A stretch of DNA of 64,000 bases from Paludibacteraceae bacterium (lineage in GTDB: Bacteria; Bacteroidota; Bacteroidia; Bacteroidales; Paludibacteraceae). The notes under the pieces are model-generated. The model had not been told where the DNA came from, searched no databases, and worked only from the letters and a program-made list of their open reading frames with translations. The stretch spans positions 1 to 64,000 of the forward strand of contig JAKSOA010000003.1 of the NCBI GenBank assembly GCA_024405875.1. Reading direction: 5' to 3'. A program made the position numbers and the translations under genes. Shown here one piece after another: positions 17,637 to 25,700 of this stretch (positions within the stretch are counted from its first letter, which is position 1; each line of letters starts with the position of its first letter).

Positions 17637-19277
17637 ATGAATCATTACCTGACTTTTATTGAAAACACAGTCAAAAACTATTGGAATGAGCCTGCGCTGT
17701 CAGATTACGGAACTGATTATACTCTGACCTACGGGCAGATGGCGCGGAAGGTGGCTGAATTACACATTTTATTTGAGAAGGCGGGGATTAAGAAGGGCGA
17801 TAAGATTGCGTTGTGCGGACGTAATTCAGCGAATTGGGCTGTTTGTTTTATGGCTGTAACCACTTATGAGGCAGTGGCGGTATCTATTCTCGCTGAATTC
17901 TCTCCTGAGAGTGTGCATTCTCTTGTAAATCACTCAGATGCCAAACTCTTTATGGTTGGTGACCTTGTTTACAAGAACCTTGACCCTAAGGCTATGCCTA
18001 ACTTGATTGGCATAATCTGTATGCAGAATTTTGCGGTGCTTAGTTCCGTTGATGACAAGTTGCCTGAGATTGCCGATAATTTGGAGGCTATGTTTGCTAA
18101 GAAGTACTCTGACGGCTTTGGTCCGGTGGATGTCAAGTATCCGATAGACAACTTTGACAAGCCTGCGCTCATAAACTACACTTCTGGTACGACTAGTGAC
18201 CCTAAGGGCGTGGTGCTCTCATACAAGGCTATCTCCTCAAACATTCAGTTTGGTGAGGACGGCATTGCCAACCATCCGGGCTGGAGTATGGTCTCTATGC
18301 TTCCGCTTGCCCATATGTTCGGGCTTGCGTTTGAGATGCTCTACCAACTTGCCGGTGGCTGCCACGTATATTTCTTGGGCAAGGCTCCCTCACCGCAGGT
18401 ACTTATGAAGGCTTTCTCTGAGGTTCACCCCTATATGGTGCTCACTGTGCCTTTGGTTATTGAGAAAATTTTCCAGAAGTCTGTATTCCCTAAGATTAAG
18501 AAGCCTGTGGTGCGTGAGTTGTGGTATTTGCCAGGCATTGGCAGTAAACTGCGTAAGCAGGTTCACGACAAGGTTATGGGCGTGTTTGGCGGTCAACTGA
18601 AGCATTTGATTATTGGCGGTGCCGCTCTCAACCACGATGTTGAGAAGTGCCTGAGACAGATAAAGTTCTGTTATACCGTTGGTTATGGTATGACAGAGTG
18701 CGGTCCTATTCTTGGCTATGAGGCTTGGGATAAGTTCAAGGAGCGTTCTTGTGGCAAGGCTGTTGACCGTATGGAGGTTACCATTGACAGTGCTGACCCG
18801 CATAAGATTGTGGGTGAGATACTTGTAAAAGGTGACAATGTTATGACAGAATATTATAAGAACCCCGATGCCACTAAGGCGGCTTTCAAAGATGGGTGGC
18901 TGCGTACCGGAGACCTCGGTATTGTGGACAAGGAGGGTAACATATTCATTCGTGGACGTAATAAGAGTGTGATTATAGGTGCTTCAGGACAGAACATCTA
19001 TCCAGAGGAGATAGAGGGCAAACTGAACAATATTCCTGGCGTAGGGGAGAGCATTGTTGTTGACCGTGGAGGCAAACTTACCGCTCTTGTATTCCCCGAT
19101 TTGGCGGTTCTGAAAACAGAACTTGAGAACAAATCCATTGAGGAGATTCTTGAGAATATTAAGAACCAGGTGAACCGTGTTATTCCGCCGTTCTGCCGTC
19201 TCTCTGCCATTGAGAAGGTGGAGAAGGAGTTTGAGAAGACCCCTAAACGCAGTATAAAGCGATTCCTATATAAATAG
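17637..19277 (+). CDS. AMP-forming long-chain-type acyl-CoA ligase
   Basis: A 546-residue ANL-superfamily ligase. The phosphate loop YTSGTTSDPKG lies at 181-191, followed by YGMTECGP, the hinge/ATP motif WLRTGDLG and a C-terminal lysine region ending PKRSIKRFLYK. It activates a fatty acid to acyl-AMP and then acyl-CoA. The architecture is that of FadD/long-chain ligases with a compact C-domain. It is monocistronic and convergent with tsf. The specific chain length cannot be inferred. Confidence 0.85.
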   Translation: MNHYLTFIENTVKNYWNEPALSDYGTDYTLTYGQMARKVAELHILFEKAGIKKGDKIALCGRNSANWAVCFMAVTTYEAVAVSILAEFSPESVHSLVNHSDAKLFMVGDLVYKNLDPKAMPNLIGIICMQNFAVLSSVDDKLPEIADNLEAMFAKKYSDGFGPVDVKYPIDNFDKPALINYTSGTTSDPKGVVLSYKAISSNIQFGEDGIANHPGWSMVSMLPLAHMFGLAFEMLYQLAGGCHVYFLGKAPSPQVLMKAFSEVHPYMVLTVPLVIEKIFQKSVFPKIKKPVVRELWYLPGIGSKLRKQVHDKVMGVFGGQLKHLIIGGAALNHDVEKCLRQIKFCYTVGYGMTECGPILGYEAWDKFKERSCGKAVDRMEVTIDSADPHKIVGEILVKGDNVMTEYYKNPDATKAAFKDGWLRTGDLGIVDKEGNIFIRGRNKSVIIGASGQNIYPEEIEGKLNNIPGVGESIVVDRGGKLTALVFPDLAVLKTELENKSIEEILENIKNQVNRVIPPFCRLSAIEKVEKEFEKTPKRSIKRFLYK

Positions 19278-19312
19278 GGAATAGTTAATAAAGAAAAAAG
19301 AAAAGTTAAAAA

Positions 19313-19356
19313 GGGCGTAAGCCCACCGCAAAGCGTAGGGGTTTGTGGATACGCCC
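19313..19356. repeat. Inverted repeat downstream of the acyl-CoA ligase gene
   Basis: GGGCGTA (19313-19319) pairs with TACGCCC (19350-19356), and CCAC (19323-19326) pairs with GTGG (19345-19348) inside it. No T-run follows, so it is more like a REP-type hairpin or mRNA stabiliser than an intrinsic terminator. Confidence 0.5.
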
Positions 19357-19377
19357 CAATAAAAGAAGGCGAAAAAA

Positions 19378-19410
19378 ACACCATACATCTTGTGATGTAT
19401 GGTGTTTTTT
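19378..19410. terminator. Bidirectional intrinsic terminator between acyl-CoA ligase and tsf
   Basis: A perfect 12-pair stem (19378-19389 with 19394-19405) with a TTGT loop is flanked by an A-run on the left and a T-run on the right. It can therefore end transcripts from both convergent genes. Confidence 0.85.
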
Positions 19411-19415
19411 GTTCG

Positions 19416-19448
19416 CATTAAATCAGGAATCTTATTCCTGATTTAATG
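19416..19448 (-). repeat. Perfect 15-base inverted repeat spanning the tsf stop codon
   Basis: CATTAAATCAGGAAT (19416-19430) and its complement (19434-19448) are separated by 3 bases. The right arm encodes the last residues (LNQE) and part of the stop of tsf. With the terminator 6 bases further on it gives the tsf mRNA a double hairpin at its 3' end. Confidence 0.7.
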
Positions 19449-20256
19449 TAAAGCGTTTGAATGCTGTTGCGGTAAGAGTTTTTGATGCCTCCTCAAGGTG
19501 TTGTTTCACACTCTTCTTGGCGTCCATAATAAACTCCTGCTCAAGCAGTGTGCTCTCTTGGAAGAACTTGTTCAAGCGACCTTGCGCTATTCTGTCAAGA
19601 ATAGCCTCTGGCTTGCCTTCCTCACGTGCCTTCTCTCTGCCAATCTCAAGTTCCTTAGCCTTGATATCCTCAGGAACATCATCGCGGCTGATAGAGATTG
19701 GGTTCATAGCGGCAACCTGCATTGCTACCTCGTGAAGAACCTTCTCAACTGCGTTCTCATTGAATGCTACAATAGAGGCAAGTTTGTTACCATTATGTAT
19801 GTAAGAAGTTGTGGCAGGACCCTCTACAAACTCGTATGCTCCAAGTTCCATCTTCTCACCTGTAACGCCAGACTGTGCTGTAATAAGTTCAGCAACTGTG
19901 CGGTCACCTATCTTAACGTTCTTGAGAGCCTCAAGGTTTGCAGGTTTTGCAGCCATAGCGGCGTCAAGAATCTTCTTTGTAAGAGCAATGAAATCAGCGT
20001 TCTTGGCAACAAAGTCTGTCTCGCACTTTACTCCTACAAGAGCGGCGAAACCACCCTCATTAGCAGCAAGTACGCAACCCTCTGCAGCCTCTCTGTCTGA
20101 ACGCTTTGCGGCAATTGCCTGACCACGCTTGCGGATAAGCTCTATCGCCTTGTCAAAATCACACTCAGCCTCTGCAAGAGCGTTCTTGCAGTCCATCATA
20201 CCAGCACCCGTCATTTTGCGGAGCTTGGCTATATCTGCTACTGTTACGTTTGCCAT
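19432..20256 (-). CDS. tsf: Elongation factor Ts
   Basis: A 274-residue EF-Ts, the nucleotide exchange factor for EF-Tu. The N-terminal UBA-like helix bundle reads VADIAKLRKMTGAGMMDCK, and the core contains GVKCETDFVAKN. It lies 3 bases downstream of rpsB, the usual bacterial operon order. It is somewhat shorter than the roughly 330-residue form I recall from some Bacteroides. Confidence 0.96.
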   Translation of the reverse strand: MANVTVADIAKLRKMTGAGMMDCKNALAEAECDFDKAIELIRKRGQAIAAKRSDREAAEGCVLAANEGGFAALVGVKCETDFVAKNADFIALTKKILDAAMAAKPANLEALKNVKIGDRTVAELITAQSGVTGEKMELGAYEFVEGPATTSYIHNGNKLASIVAFNENAVEKVLHEVAMQVAAMNPISISRDDVPEDIKAKELEIGREKAREEGKPEAILDRIAQGRLNKFFQESTLLEQEFIMDAKKSVKQHLEEASKTLTATAFKRFTLNQE

Positions 20257-20259
20257 AAA

Positions 20260-21120
20260 TTATTCCTCCTCTTTCTCTGATTCTGTTTTGTATTTATCTG
20301 CAAGGGCGTTGTTCATAGCACCCTCATTACCTCTCTTGATACGGGCTCTGCCAGACTTGCCTGCGCCACCCTTCTTCTCAGCCTTTGGCTGTTCCTCTGA
20401 AGCGGCGTCGGCTGCCTCAGCCTCCTTCTCAAGCTTGCGCTCCTGAAGACCCTCTTGAATGGCTGCACAAACAGCGCCAAGAATTATCTCAATAGACTTG
20501 GAAGCGTCATCGTTAGCTGGAATTACATAGTCAACGTCATTAGGGTTAGCGTTTGTATCAATTATACCGAATACAGGTATACCCAGACGCTGAGCCTCTT
20601 TAACTGCTATGTGCTCCTTAACTGTATCAATTACAAACAATGCAGCCGGAAGGCGTGTAAGGTCTGCAATAGAGCCAAGGTTCTTCTCAAGTTTCTCTCT
20701 CTGACGTGAAATCTGCAGTTTCTCACGCTTTGAAAGGTTGTCAAATGTGCCGTCAGATGCCATCTTGTCAATGTTAGACATCTTTTTAACAGCCTTGCGG
20801 ATTGTTGTAAAGTTGGTAAGCATACCACCTGCCCAACGCTCAGTAATGTAAGGCATATTAACTGACGTAGCCTTCTCTGCAAGAATCTCCTTAGCCTGCT
20901 TTTTTGTAGCGACAAAGAGAATTTTCTTACCCTGCTTAGCCAAAGCCTGAAGAGCATCGGCAGCCTCGTCAATTTTAACTACTGTTTTGTTAAGGTCAAT
21001 GATGTGAATACCATTGTGCTCCATAAAAATGTAAGGAGCCATTGCTGGATTCCACTTGCGTGTGAGGTGTCCGAAATGACAGCCTGCGTCAAGCAAATCC
21101 TGGAAATTTGTTCTTGCCAT
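20260..21120 (-). CDS. rpsB: 30S ribosomal protein S2
   Basis: A 286-residue ribosomal protein uS2 with the conserved start FQDLLDAGCHFGHLTRKWNP and PGFIDTNANP-type core FGIIDTNANPNDVDYVIP. The C-terminus carries a charged, alanine/lysine/glutamate-rich tail of about 55 residues, typical of Bacteroidales. It is the first gene of the rpsB-tsf unit. Confidence 0.97.
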   Translation of the reverse strand: MARTNFQDLLDAGCHFGHLTRKWNPAMAPYIFMEHNGIHIIDLNKTVVKIDEAADALQALAKQGKKILFVATKKQAKEILAEKATSVNMPYITERWAGGMLTNFTTIRKAVKKMSNIDKMASDGTFDNLSKREKLQISRQREKLEKNLGSIADLTRLPAALFVIDTVKEHIAVKEAQRLGIPVFGIIDTNANPNDVDYVIPANDDASKSIEIILGAVCAAIQEGLQERKLEKEAEAADAASEEQPKAEKKGGAGKSGRARIKRGNEGAMNNALADKYKTESEKEEE

Positions 21121-21303
21121 AAAATTATAAATTTAAATTGTTGTTATCTTTTTAATATTTTTTCTGGGATAATATCAATCTATAGGTAGTCGCCAAATGC
21201 AAATCTTATAGATTTAGATACAAACACCCTCTAAATTAGAGCGTTAGCCTTGTGTGTGGCATTGCTTCAGGTTAAGAGGAGAATTTCAAAGAGCATTATC
21301 AAA
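21121..21303 (-). promoter_or_regulatory. rpsB upstream region, no clear promoter
   Basis: This 183-base spacer precedes rpsB. It contains a 13-base palindrome-like CTCTAAATTAGAG near 21229 and several AT-rich stretches. Candidate -7 boxes are off-consensus (TAAGATTTG has three spacer bases). A leader that controls S2 synthesis is plausible but I see no convincing fold. Confidence 0.25.
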
Positions 21304-21334
21304 ACCACCCCGATACAGACGGCATCGGGGTGGT
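21304..21334 (-). terminator. Intrinsic terminator after rpsI, built from inverted CCCCGAT words
   Basis: An 11-pair stem (21304-21314 with 21324-21334) with a nine-base loop is followed on the minus strand by TTTT. It separates the rplM-rpsI unit from rpsB-tsf. The arms are inverted copies of the CCCCGAT word that is over-represented in the window. Confidence 0.65.
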
Positions 21335-21351
21335 GTGTAATATATAACGTA

Positions 21352-21753
21352 TTAACGTTTAGAGAACTGGAATCTCTTACGAGCCTTCGGCTGACCTGGC
21401 TTCTTACGCTCAACTTCACGTGGGTCACGTGTCATAAAGCCTTCAGCCTTAAGTGCCGGCTTGCTCTCTGCGTCTATCTTAACAAGTGCGCGTGCAATTG
21501 CAAGTCTCAAAGCCTCAGCCTGACCTGTGCTGCCACCGCCTTGCAGATTAACCTTAATATCATATTTGCCCTCAACGCCTAATTGTGCAAGTGGCTGCTT
21601 AACAACAAACTGTAGCATACCAGATGGGAAATATACAGCAAGAGGACGATTATTGATTATAATATCACCTTTACCTTCTTTAACGTAAACGCGTGCAATA
21701 GCGGCTTTTCTTCTACCAAGTGCGTTAGCAAGGTATGTCATTTTTTCATCCAT
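21352..21753 (-). CDS. rpsI: 30S ribosomal protein S9
   Basis: A 133-residue uS9 with NALGRRKAAIARV near the start, GGGSTGQAEALRLAIARAL in the core and the invariant C-terminus ARKRFQFSKR, whose tail contacts P-site tRNA. A second ATG four codons in (21741) would give 129 residues and is closer to the family length. The gene lies 11 bases after rplM. Confidence 0.96.
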   Translation of the reverse strand: MDEKMTYLANALGRRKAAIARVYVKEGKGDIIINNRPLAVYFPSGMLQFVVKQPLAQLGVEGKYDIKVNLQGGGSTGQAEALRLAIARALVKIDAESKPALKAEGFMTRDPREVERKKPGQPKARKRFQFSKR

Positions 21754-21764
21754 AGTTTTCTGTA

Positions 21765-22226
21765 TTAATTAAGAGCGTTAATGTCAATTACTTTTGGGTT
21801 TTGAGCCTGGTGTGGGTGCTCGGCTCCATCATATACATAGATGTTTCCAAGAATCTTATCACCAAGTTTTGTCTTAGGGAGCATTCCCTTAAGCACCTTC
21901 TCAAAGTAGCATCTTGAGCTCTTTGCCTGAAGTTTCTTTGGGTTCCACTCACGCTGACCGCCAGGATAGCCTGTGAAGGTAAGGGTTATGTGGTCTGTCC
22001 ACTTCTTACCTGTAAGTTTAACCTTGTCGGCGTTGATGATGATTACATTGTAACCACAATCTACGTGTGGTGTGAAATTAGGCATATACTTGCCTCTTGC
22101 AAGTTTTGCCACCTTAGAGCAGAAACGACCCATAATCTGGTCTGTAGCGTCAACTACAACCCACTCTTTGTTTGCAGCAGCGGTCTCTTTGCTGACTGAT
22201 TTTGTTTTAAAACTTAAAGTATCCAC
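21765..22226 (-). CDS. rplM: 50S ribosomal protein L13
   Basis: A 153-residue uL13 with the conserved GRFCSKVAKLARGK segment, TGKKWTDH, and MLPKTKLGDKILGNIYVYDG. It leads the rplM-rpsI operon and has a folded 5' leader and a good promoter, consistent with autogenous control. Confidence 0.97.
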   Translation of the reverse strand: MDTLSFKTKSVSKETAAANKEWVVVDATDQIMGRFCSKVAKLARGKYMPNFTPHVDCGYNVIIINADKVKLTGKKWTDHITLTFTGYPGGQREWNPKKLQAKSSRCYFEKVLKGMLPKTKLGDKILGNIYVYDGAEHPHQAQNPKVIDINALN

Positions 22227-22269
22227 TTTATTAAAAATTTATTCGTTTTTAACTGCGGTCTCATAATGG

Positions 22270-22311
22270 GGCATAAGTCGGAATCATCTTAGGCTAAAAG
22301 ATGCTTACACC
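22270..22311 (-). promoter_or_regulatory. Candidate ribosomal-protein leader structure upstream of rplM
   Basis: On the minus strand GGTGTAAG (22304-22311) pairs with CTTATGCC (22270-22277) through eight pairs, two of them wobble. Inside, CATCTT (22298-22303) pairs with AAGATG (22285-22290). The internal loop reads ATTCCGA on one side only. This two-stem fold with an asymmetric loop sits about 45 bases before the L13 start and after the promoter. L13 leaders may already be catalogued for Bacteroidia; I cannot check. Confidence 0.55.
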
Positions 22312-22354
22312 TGATTATCAACCGTTTAGTTTACTTTGAATAATAATCGGACGA

Positions 22355-22386
22355 CAAAGATAGTGCAAATTGAACACAAAACCAAA
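22355..22386 (-). promoter_or_regulatory. Promoter for rplM-rpsI
   Basis: On the minus strand TTTG (22383-22386) and TATCTTTG (22355-22362) are 20 bases apart. A second near-match (TATCTTTA, 22531-22538) lies inside an exact 14-base repeat of this region and could be an upstream promoter. Confidence 0.6.
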
Positions 22387-22539
22387 AAATGCGAGGCATT
22401 TTTTGCAAAAAAGTACGCGTTGTGAAGTGAGAGTTTACTCACAAATTCACAAACAAGTACTGTTTCAAAAACGGAACGTTTTTGGTTTTGTTTAGGTGCA
22501 GCCTATCTTCACGAGTGGCATAGCCACGAGTAAAGATAG
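22384..22539. repeat. Run of inverted repeats between the rplM promoter and the fn3 operon
   Basis: Four inverted repeats follow one another. AAAAAATGC/GCATTTTTT is at 22384-22404. TTGTGAA/TTCACAA is at 22420-22452, with GTGAG/CTCAC inside. CAAAAACG/CGTTTTTG is at 22466-22484. CTATCTT/AAGATAG is at 22503-22539, with GTGGC/GCCAC inside. The first and third resemble terminators. No ORF of note is present. Confidence 0.55.
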
Positions 22540-22542
22540 TGC

Positions 22543-22577
22543 AAAAAACTCCCGTCACAGAAAAGTGGGGCGGGAGT
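22543..22577 (-). terminator. Intrinsic terminator of the fn3-protein/small-ORF operon
   Basis: On the minus strand ACTCCCG (22571-22577) pairs with CGGGAGT (22548-22554), followed directly by a run of Ts. It lies 28 bases after the stop of the 30-codon ORF. Confidence 0.65.
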
Positions 22578-22604
22578 GATTTTGAGATAGGTCAAGAGAC
22601 AATG

Positions 22605-22697
22605 TTAGGGTTCTGGCAGTGTAGAACCAGTCCACATAAAATCATTCTCTATATCCAATGTAATCTCTGTAATTACAGGCTTTTTATATTCCATCAT
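22605..22697 (-). CDS. Putative 30-residue small protein downstream of the fn3 protein
   Basis: Two adjacent ATGs (22697 and 22694) open a 30-codon frame that begins MMEYKKPVITEITLD and ends TGSTLPEP. It starts 18 bases after the fn3-protein stop and lies before a good terminator, so it is in the same transcript. The pattern of a Y-K-K-P start, an acidic amphipathic middle and a G-S/P-rich tail resembles the many short, poorly annotated Bacteroidales ORFs that start with Y-x-K/x-P-like motifs. The function is unknown, and coding capacity is inferred from position and pattern only. Confidence 0.5.
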   Translation of the reverse strand: MMEYKKPVITEITLDIENDFMWTGSTLPEP

Positions 22698-22715
22698 AAT
22701 ATTATATAGTTTTAT

Positions 22716-25700
22716 TTAGTCATTTAAAAGCTTAATGGTAGTCTCACCGCTTACAATAATGTAAACACCTTGTGCAGGAAGTGCAATCTGCTCAATACCG
22801 CCATCAGCCACACCATTTGCAATTCTATTTTGTAATGTGAGTACGGTGTATTCCGCTCCACTATTCAAACCCTTTATATATAGTATGTTCTCTGCAATGT
22901 ACGCTTCCACACCATCAACTTCATCAGCATAAGTTATTACAGGAGCATCAGCATAAACAGACACTTTCAGAGAATAACTATCATTTGTACCCTTTGCTAT
23001 GGCAGTTGAGAAACTTCCGTCAGCAAAGTTATGAATAATTTCTCCATTATACAATAGTTCAAGTTTCACACCATCAGCAAAACTATTCAAGTAGAAATCA
23101 TAATTACCGGCTTTAGGTACATATATGCCCAATGGAATTACTGCTACACCATTGATAAGTTTTGCATCCATAACACAAAGATTAGCACTCTTTGCTTTCA
23201 TCCAAATACGAGCCTCGCTTACACCTGTCAAATCACCCATCTTAGCCAAATCCCTGCCAATAACATAATCTGCAGATGCATATTCAGATGCAGTTAAGAA
23301 CAATTGGTCTGCATACTCTGCACTATTACTTCCTGTAATACGCAAATTGAATGTCTCATTCTCAACAGATGCAGAACGTAAAGAACTGTGAGACTTCATA
23401 GATAGGTTCACTTCTTTAGAACCGGAAGCATACTGGATGAACAGCGGCGCCGCAACGGCAAAGCTCTCATCAGAAAGACATACTACATCATAAGATAGAG
23501 AACCATTTTTAAGCACCTGAGCATATTGAGTGTCAGATGATACATCTACGTGGAATATCTGACTATTACCAAGAGCATTCCATCCCTTGTTTCTATCATC
23601 TGTAGCAGGAAACTCTTCAAGGGTTAGTTGTGTTGCATCAGATACAATAGGAGCACCTTCAGATTTATAGAATCTAATCACATTGTCATATCTTGATGCC
23701 ATCAGATACATTTTTCCTGGAATCAACTCTGCATTAGCAGGCAATTGAACCCATCCTTTACCAGTTGATGCACGTTTAGTACCATTGTACTCATAGACAA
23801 AGTAATTTTCTGTGTATTCAAGTTTGACATCTGAGCCGTCACTCTTAACTGCATACATATTGTCAACATTGACATTGAATGGAACTGCAAATCCATAGTA
23901 CAGTTTTGAGTTCACCTTCCCACTTGGGTCCAGAATCTTGTCAAAACTTGCCTTGCCTGTTACTTGCAGGTTGTCATCTTTAGGGTCAACCTCACCAGAG
24001 TTGCGATACTCTGTTTTAATATTAAGGTCACCAATTATAAGTGTGCCGCTTGTGGTAAGTTTAGCGTCAGATTCCACAGTTACATCGCCTATCTTGAATC
24101 CTTGACCGTTAATGGTTATGTTAGAACCAGATGTTACATCAAGTTTCTCTGAAGTACGGTCTGCAAGAAGTGTTATCTCAGATACCGCGTGAGTCTTAGA
24201 ATACTCAACAGCGTCATTGAGAGTTTGGAACACCTCACCGTCATCGGTTTTTGCAACTCCGTTATATTTATAGTAGATACCAGCCCAGGTTTCAGCGACT
24301 GAGGCGTTAAGCACGGTTATTGATGTTGGATTAACGGTGCTCTCACCGCTGTAGTATTGAATCTTGTCAAAGATTACACCTGCATCAGAGTTGTTTGCAA
24401 GTATAGAAACTTGAGAACCAACCTCAAATGACTCCTCACTCTTGTTCCATTTGCCCTCAATACCTGTAAGTGTCCACGATGTTGCCCCAACGGCATCTCC
24501 GGCTGCCTGAACATTGATGATTCCGTAGGTTGTTACGTAAACAGTTTCTGATACTGATTCAAGAGTGCCGCTTACTGCCTTCACCTCAAATGAGTAGTCA
24601 GTGGCAGGTGTCAGTTCAGTTGCAGTGTATGATGTGGCTGTAATGCCTGTGGCTACTTCCTCTCCATTGATATATATGGTGTAATTGTCGGCACACTCAA
24701 CCTCATTCCAACTTAACTCAACTATACTCTTACTGCCACAGGTTGCTGTTAGTTCAGGTGCCTCCAGTTCCTTGCCTGTGTAGTAGATGGTTGCTGTTAC
24801 AGGTGCGTTCACTGCAAATACTTGTGGGTTGCTTGTGTAGGCGGTTTCGCCAACCATTAGTTTGTCAAACTTAGCGCAAGTGTTTGAATTACTAGCTTCA
24901 ATTGTTACGTTAGAACCAACCTCAAAAGAGTTCTCAGTCTTGTTCCATTTCCCCTCAATACCTGTAAGTGTCCACGATGTGGTGGCTGTTGCCTCACCTG
25001 CCGCTGTAACATTTATTGTAGAGTAGGTGGTTACACCTACATCAACACTATTGTTCTCAATATCGTTATACATTGTGGTTATAGTAAATGTATATTGAGT
25101 GTTCTCTTCAAGCCCTGTGGCGTTATAACTATAATGCTCACTGCCTGTATCGGGTAGGGTAACATCTATACCAGCAGCATCACAAGTAAGTTTATAGCCT
25201 GTAGCACCCGATACCTTATCCCACTGAACACTTATGGCACTCTTACCAGTAGCGGCGGCAGTAATATTGGCGGCAGGCAAAGCCTCAATGGTTATCTTTG
25301 CAGGTACTTTTTGTGTTCCCACAGTTATGTCTGCCTGATAAGTGCCAGGCTCAACCTCTGTATTTACTGAAACATCAAATTTCTCTACGCCATATCCGCA
25401 ATCATCAGCACCAACAATATTCTTGCTTGTCTGGAAACGCTCTACATTACCACTTATGACATCACCTTCCATAGTAGAGTAGTTAACACTTATAGTCTTG
25501 GCATCTACATTCTGACCTACCTTAGCGGTTCCAAAATCAACAGTCTCAGGTGATGCTTCAAGATAAGAACCCTGATAAATGTTTATGTTACTGAATTGAC
25601 CACAGAAGTTACCCTTATATGCAACTTTAATATATCGGGTATCCCTTTTCAACTGAACATTAGCAGTACCTGATTTAACCTTGCCCTCTTCCGTTGTCCA

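Noticed and set aside
19457..20446. Long open frames on the plus strand opposite tsf and rpsB
   Set aside because: They are shadows of highly expressed ribosomal-protein and EF-Ts genes; their translations show no family pattern.
22384..22404. A strong terminator for rplM antisense or upstream transcription
   Set aside because: The A/T-run hairpin overlaps the rplM -33 region and has no gene that it would clearly end; kept only as part of the hairpin run.
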